A stretch of DNA of 64,000 nucleotides from Lentisphaeria bacterium (GTDB taxonomy: Bacteria > Verrucomicrobiota > Lentisphaeria > Victivallales > Victivallaceae): contig CP091727.1 of the NCBI GenBank assembly GCA_022009855.1, forward strand, positions 682,001 through 746,000, in the 5' to 3' direction. The position numbers and the translations under genes are program-made. Of the stretch, positions 60,656-64,000 are shown in pieces. Under the pieces are notes generated by a model that was not told where the DNA came from, did no database searches, and worked only from the letters and a program-made list of their open reading frames with translations. The number at the start of each line of letters is the position of its first letter. Within the stretch, counting starts at the first letter, position 1.

Positions 60656-62606
60656 TCAGAGGATTTCCAGTTCAAACGTGGGAGCCGGCAATCCCGCACC
60701 GTTGCGGAGCAGCGCGCCCTGTGGATTGTCGGCCCAGGCGTACCGGATCCGGCGCGGCCGCCCGACACCGGTGTACGGCAGAAGGAGGCTCCCCTCGGCA
60801 ATTTCCGGTTCAACTGTCCGGAATACCCCGTCCGCCCCCGCGATGGCGAAGAGAGAAGGGCCGGGGTCGAAACACAACCCTTCCGCACAGCGGCGGAACC
60901 GGAGGCGGACTGCGTCGCCTTCGAAGACGGCGTCGAGCGGGAACGGACCGTTTTCCACCAGCTCCATCCCGTAATCGCGCCGGAGCGCGAGACGGGCGAG
61001 CCGCTCCCCAACCTCCCGCTTGCGCTTCGGATGAATGTCATCCGGGTCACCGAGATCCAGCGTCACCGCAAAATCATTCCCGGTCGCCTCCGCGGCGGCC
61101 TGCTGACCGAGCCGCAGCCGCGCCCAGCTGCTCGCCTCTTCGTACGGCATTCCGGCATGGAAACCGGGCAGCTGCACCTGGTAGAAGGGAAACTTTCCCT
61201 GCCCCCACGCCCGGCGCCAGTCCTCGATCAACGACTGCATCAACCCGCCGTAAGCCCGGTTGCGACGAAGCGTATTGTGCTCGCCCTGATACCAGATCAC
61301 CCCCGGACCGCATAGGGAATCAGCGGAGCAATCATATTGTCATAGAGCACATGCGGCATGTTGCAGGTGCCGTACAGCTCTTCGCGCCCGGGTTCCACCG
61401 CGGACGTGGCAGGAAGTGTGACGCGCCCCATGTTGAATTCGGTTGCGTAACGCCACTGACCGCAAAGTTCGATCCCCGTCTCCGTAGCCTCGCCCTCCGG
61501 GTAGAGGCGCATGGCGTCCGCCGGACCGATCAGGCCGCCGTCGAAGAGGAAGGAGTACGCCCGCACCGCAATGACCGCGCGGCCTCCCTGGACCAGTTCC
61601 GGCGCGATCCGGTATTCTCGCAATTCGTTCCAGACATTCGTATCCACGCCGGAACCGGTCGCGCCGACCTGCACTCCGTTGAAATAGGTGATGTCGTGCT
61701 TGTCCACCGCACCGATCGCCAGCGTCAGCGGCCGCCCCGCCCACTCTGCCGGAATTTCCACTTCACGCCGGAACCAGAGCACGCCGTTGTAATCTTCCCC
61801 ATCTGATTCCAACGGTTCGGAAGCATCATCCGCTTCCAGCCGGAATCATCGAAGCAGGGATCCGCCCAGCCCCGGCCGGCACCATCGTTCTCCGGGCAGC
61901 CGATCGCCTGGACAATCTCCACCAATTTGTCGTATTGCGGGGAATAGATGTCGCGGTCGCAGGCTCCGCTCCAGCGTTCCGGATGGAACATCTCCGCTTC
62001 AAGCTCCAGCACCATATCGCGGAAATCGGGATTCTGCACCAGAGCTTCCCGGCTGCACCACGCCATCGCATCCGTACCGCCCCACGAGGAGTGGACTATC
62101 CCTACCGTCACTCCGGTCGCCTGCGCCACTTCGCGGGCGAAGTAGAATGCCGCAGCGGAAAACACTCTGCCGTTTCCGTGCCCAGGCCGCATCCAGCGGG
62201 CGTGAAACTCCGCCCGTCCACCGGTCCGCGCGCAGTGCGGAACGTTCAGCATGCGGACATTTTCCGTCTTCTCCGCCTCCAACGCTTCTGCCGCACTTAC
62301 GGCACCGAGCGCCATCTCCATATTCGACTGCCCGGAGGCCAGCCACACTTCGCCGACCATGATTTCCCGCAGGACACAGCGCTCACCACTGCCGATCTGC
62401 TCCGCCTCCAGCACGAACGGCCCGCCTGCCTCGCAGGGTGAGAACCGGACCAGAAACCTGCCGTCCGGAGTCGACAACACCCGCCGGCTTTCGCCGCGAA
62501 ACCGAACCTCCACCAACCGACGCGGCTCCGCCGTCCCCCACACCGGAATCGGCATCCTCCGCTGCAGAACCGCATAATCCGAAAATACAGAAGCGAACTT
62601 GATCAT
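60656..62606 (-). CDS. Sialate O-acetylesterase family protein (frameshifted)
   Basis: The start MIKFASVFSDYAVLQRRMPI at 62606 follows AAGGAGCAAGG. About 650 residues. SGNH-type catalytic blocks: WLASGQSNMEMALG (nucleophile Ser), HSSWGGTDAMAW, and GVIWYQGEHNTLRRNRAYGG. A beta-sandwich insert lies between them (RREVEIPAEWAGRPLTLAIG). The frame changes near 61797 and at a C5 run near 61305. A DDIHPKRKREVGERLA segment supplies the catalytic Asp/His. No signal peptide is evident, so it may act in the cytoplasm on imported sugars. The sugar ABC permeases lie just upstream on the same strand. Confidence 0.87.
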
Positions 62607-62669
62607 ACCTTGCTCCTTGAAAAACAAAAAGGAAGCGGCGGTGCCGCTTCCCGGTGAAAAACACGCCTC

Positions 62670-63501
62670 TCAACCCTTGACCGCGCCCGATGAGAGACCG
62701 CGGATGAAGAGCTTCATACAGAAGATAAACAGAATCACCAGCGGAATCGAGGCGATCGTATACCCCGCCATCAACTGCCCCCAGTTCTTGGTATACTCGC
62801 CCTCCAGGTGGAGCAGCGCCACCGCGATCGTCTGCAGATTGGTGTCGCGCAGATAGAGCAGCGGGGGAGACGAAGTTGTTCCACTGTCCGATGATCGAGA
62901 GAATTCCGAGCGTGCCGAGAATCGGCATCGACATCGGCACCACCACGTGCCAGATCTGGTAGAAGGTGTTGCCGCCGTCGATCTCGATCGCGTCGAAAAG
63001 GTCCTGCGGAATGTCCTCGATGAAGTTCCGCAGCACGAAGATGTTGAAGGCCTGCCCGCCCGCGATGCCGGGCAGGATCAGCGCGAAATGGGTGTTGTAC
63101 AGCCCGAGCGAGGTGATCAGCTTGAACATCGGCACCATGTTCGCCACCGCCGGATACATCATCAGAATGACGAAGATGCCGAAGAGGAACTTCGACCCCG
63201 GCATCCGGTAGCGGGCGAAGAAAAATGCGCCGACCACCGCGCAGACAAGCGTCAGCACGGTCGTGGACATCGCAATGAAGGCGGTGTTGAAGATCTTTCC
63301 GCCGATCTGCTCCCAGCCGTAGACGTAGTTGGCCCAGTGGAACGGAGGCTCCGGAAACCACGGGTTGCGGGCAAACTGCTGATTGTCCTTCAACGAAATG
63401 GTCAACATGAGATAGAAGGGAACAAAGGCAAAAAAGAGTATGATGAGAATGAAGACATGCTTCCAGAATTCCACGAATTTCGATCGAACTACACGAGCCA
63501 T
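62670..63501 (-). CDS. Carbohydrate ABC transporter permease, MalG type (frameshifted)
   Basis: 277 residues with six membrane helices (VFILIILFFAFVPFYLMLTI, TTVLTLVCAVVGAFFFARYR, …). The cytoplasmic EAA loop reads DAIEIDGGNTFYQIWHVVVP. A G5 run near 62867 shifts the frame; the end is PLVILFIFCMKLFIRGLSSG, stop at 62670. It lies 12 bases after the MalF-type permease. Together with an expected binding protein and ATPase outside the window it imports a sugar or oligosaccharide, perhaps the substrate of the esterase next to it. Confidence 0.9.
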
Positions 63502-63513
63502 TGCTCAAAACTC

Positions 63514-64000
63514 CTATTTGTTTACCCGGACGAATTTGTTGTTGATCAGCGTCAGCACCAGAGTCACCAGGAAGATGACGAAACCGATCGCACAGCCGTA
63601 GCCGAAAAGACCGCGCGAGAAGGCTTCCCGGAAAATCATCAGTCCGGGCACCGTCGCGATCCCGTCGGGACCGCCGTCAATGCCGAGGAACAGGTAGATA
63701 TTCTCCCAGCTCTGAATCGTACCGATGATCATCAGAATCAGGTTGATGCGCACCTGCGTCATGATCAGCGGCAGTTCGATCCGCCAGAAAACGGTCAGCG
63801 GACCGGCACCGTCGATATCCGCCGCTTCATAGATGTCCTCACTGATTCCCTGCAGTCCGGCAAGATAGATCAGCACGCCGAACGCCCCCACCCACGGGAA
63901 CCCCATGAACACCAGCGACGGAATCACCAGCGCCGGATCGGAAAGCCACTGCACGGTGTCGGTCGGAGCGATGAATCCCATCAGCCGCAGCAGTCCGTTC
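63514..64000 (-). CDS. Carbohydrate ABC transporter permease, MalF type (5' partial)
   Basis: The open frame enters from the window edge, so only the last ~162 residues are present. Membrane helices and the EAA loop are clear: SLVFMGFPWVGAFGVLIYLA, YEAADIDGAGPLTVFWRIEL, LILMIIGTIQSWENIYLFLG, GYGCAIGFVIFLVTLVLTLI. It ends NNKFVRVNK at 63514. It pairs with the MalG-type permease encoded 12 bases downstream. Confidence 0.9.
   Translation of the reverse strand, partial: NGLLRLMGFIAPTDTVQWLSDPALVIPSLVFMGFPWVGAFGVLIYLAGLQGISEDIYEAADIDGAGPLTVFWRIELPLIMTQVRINLILMIIGTIQSWENIYLFLGIDGGPDGIATVPGLMIFREAFSRGLFGYGCAIGFVIFLVTLVLTLINNKFVRVNK

Overview
The window is high-GC bacterial chromosome and most resembles a Lentisphaerota (Victivallis-like) member of the PVC superphylum. 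The signs are a 51-residue small basic protein of the PVC-restricted type (44209), four pseudopilin-like proteins with an FTLIELLVVIAIIAIL leader and the H-X9-DG motif, and many secreted polysaccharide-degrading or de-acetylating enzymes. No rRNA, tRNA, CRISPR or phage genes were seen.

Layout. 1-5.0 kb: two large secreted proteins (LamG/transglutaminase-like and parallel beta-helix). 5.5-9.3 kb: AraC regulator and a lyxose-isomerase/PfkB-kinase/polyol-dehydrogenase operon. 9.5-15.3 kb (minus): AraC regulator, a glycyl radical enzyme (GRE) and its activase; the GRE is cut by a 1702-bp IS110-family element whose precise removal restores the frame. 15.5-21.4 kb: LacI regulator with promoter and palindromic operator, metallo-beta-lactamase-fold protein, pseudopilin, glycoside hydrolase. 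21.5-23.7 kb (minus): flotillin/NfeD pair. 24.2-26.5 kb (minus): pseudopilin with two small paralogous exported proteins, and a CX4C-repeat protein. 26.5-27.0 kb: AT-rich regulatory region with four TTAG-N6-CTAA sites. 27.1-35.2 kb: pseudopilin with a mosaic-repeat N-terminal extension, then a hmu-like operon (small exported protein, FMN-binding protein, integral membrane protein, ExbB-like, DUF2149, CobN-like chelatase with a membrane anchor at each end). 35.2-39.2 kb (minus): pseudopilin and two related acetyl-xylan-esterase-type proteins. 39.3-44.0 kb: leuA facing aroA, then a 5'-nucleotidase. 44.2-49.1 kb: PVC small basic protein, SrkA-like kinase, and the fatty-acid cluster fabD-fabG-acpP-fabF. 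49.2-53.7 kb: LysM lipoprotein, phoH-pgpH-ybeY. 53.8-64 kb: Gfo/Idh oxidoreductase with divergent AraC, C_GCAxxG protein, pepT, an EIIA-CBS/ion-transporter operon, sialate O-acetylesterase, two sugar ABC permeases (the last runs off the end).

Quality warning. About half of the long genes, including housekeeping genes (fabG, fabF, aroA, leuA, phoH, pgpH), carry one or more frameshifts, very often at runs of 5-8 identical bases. I read these as sequencing or assembly indels, not gene decay. Such genes are given as single CDS features across the frameshifts, with shift positions noted. The GRE split by the IS element is the one clear biological disruption.
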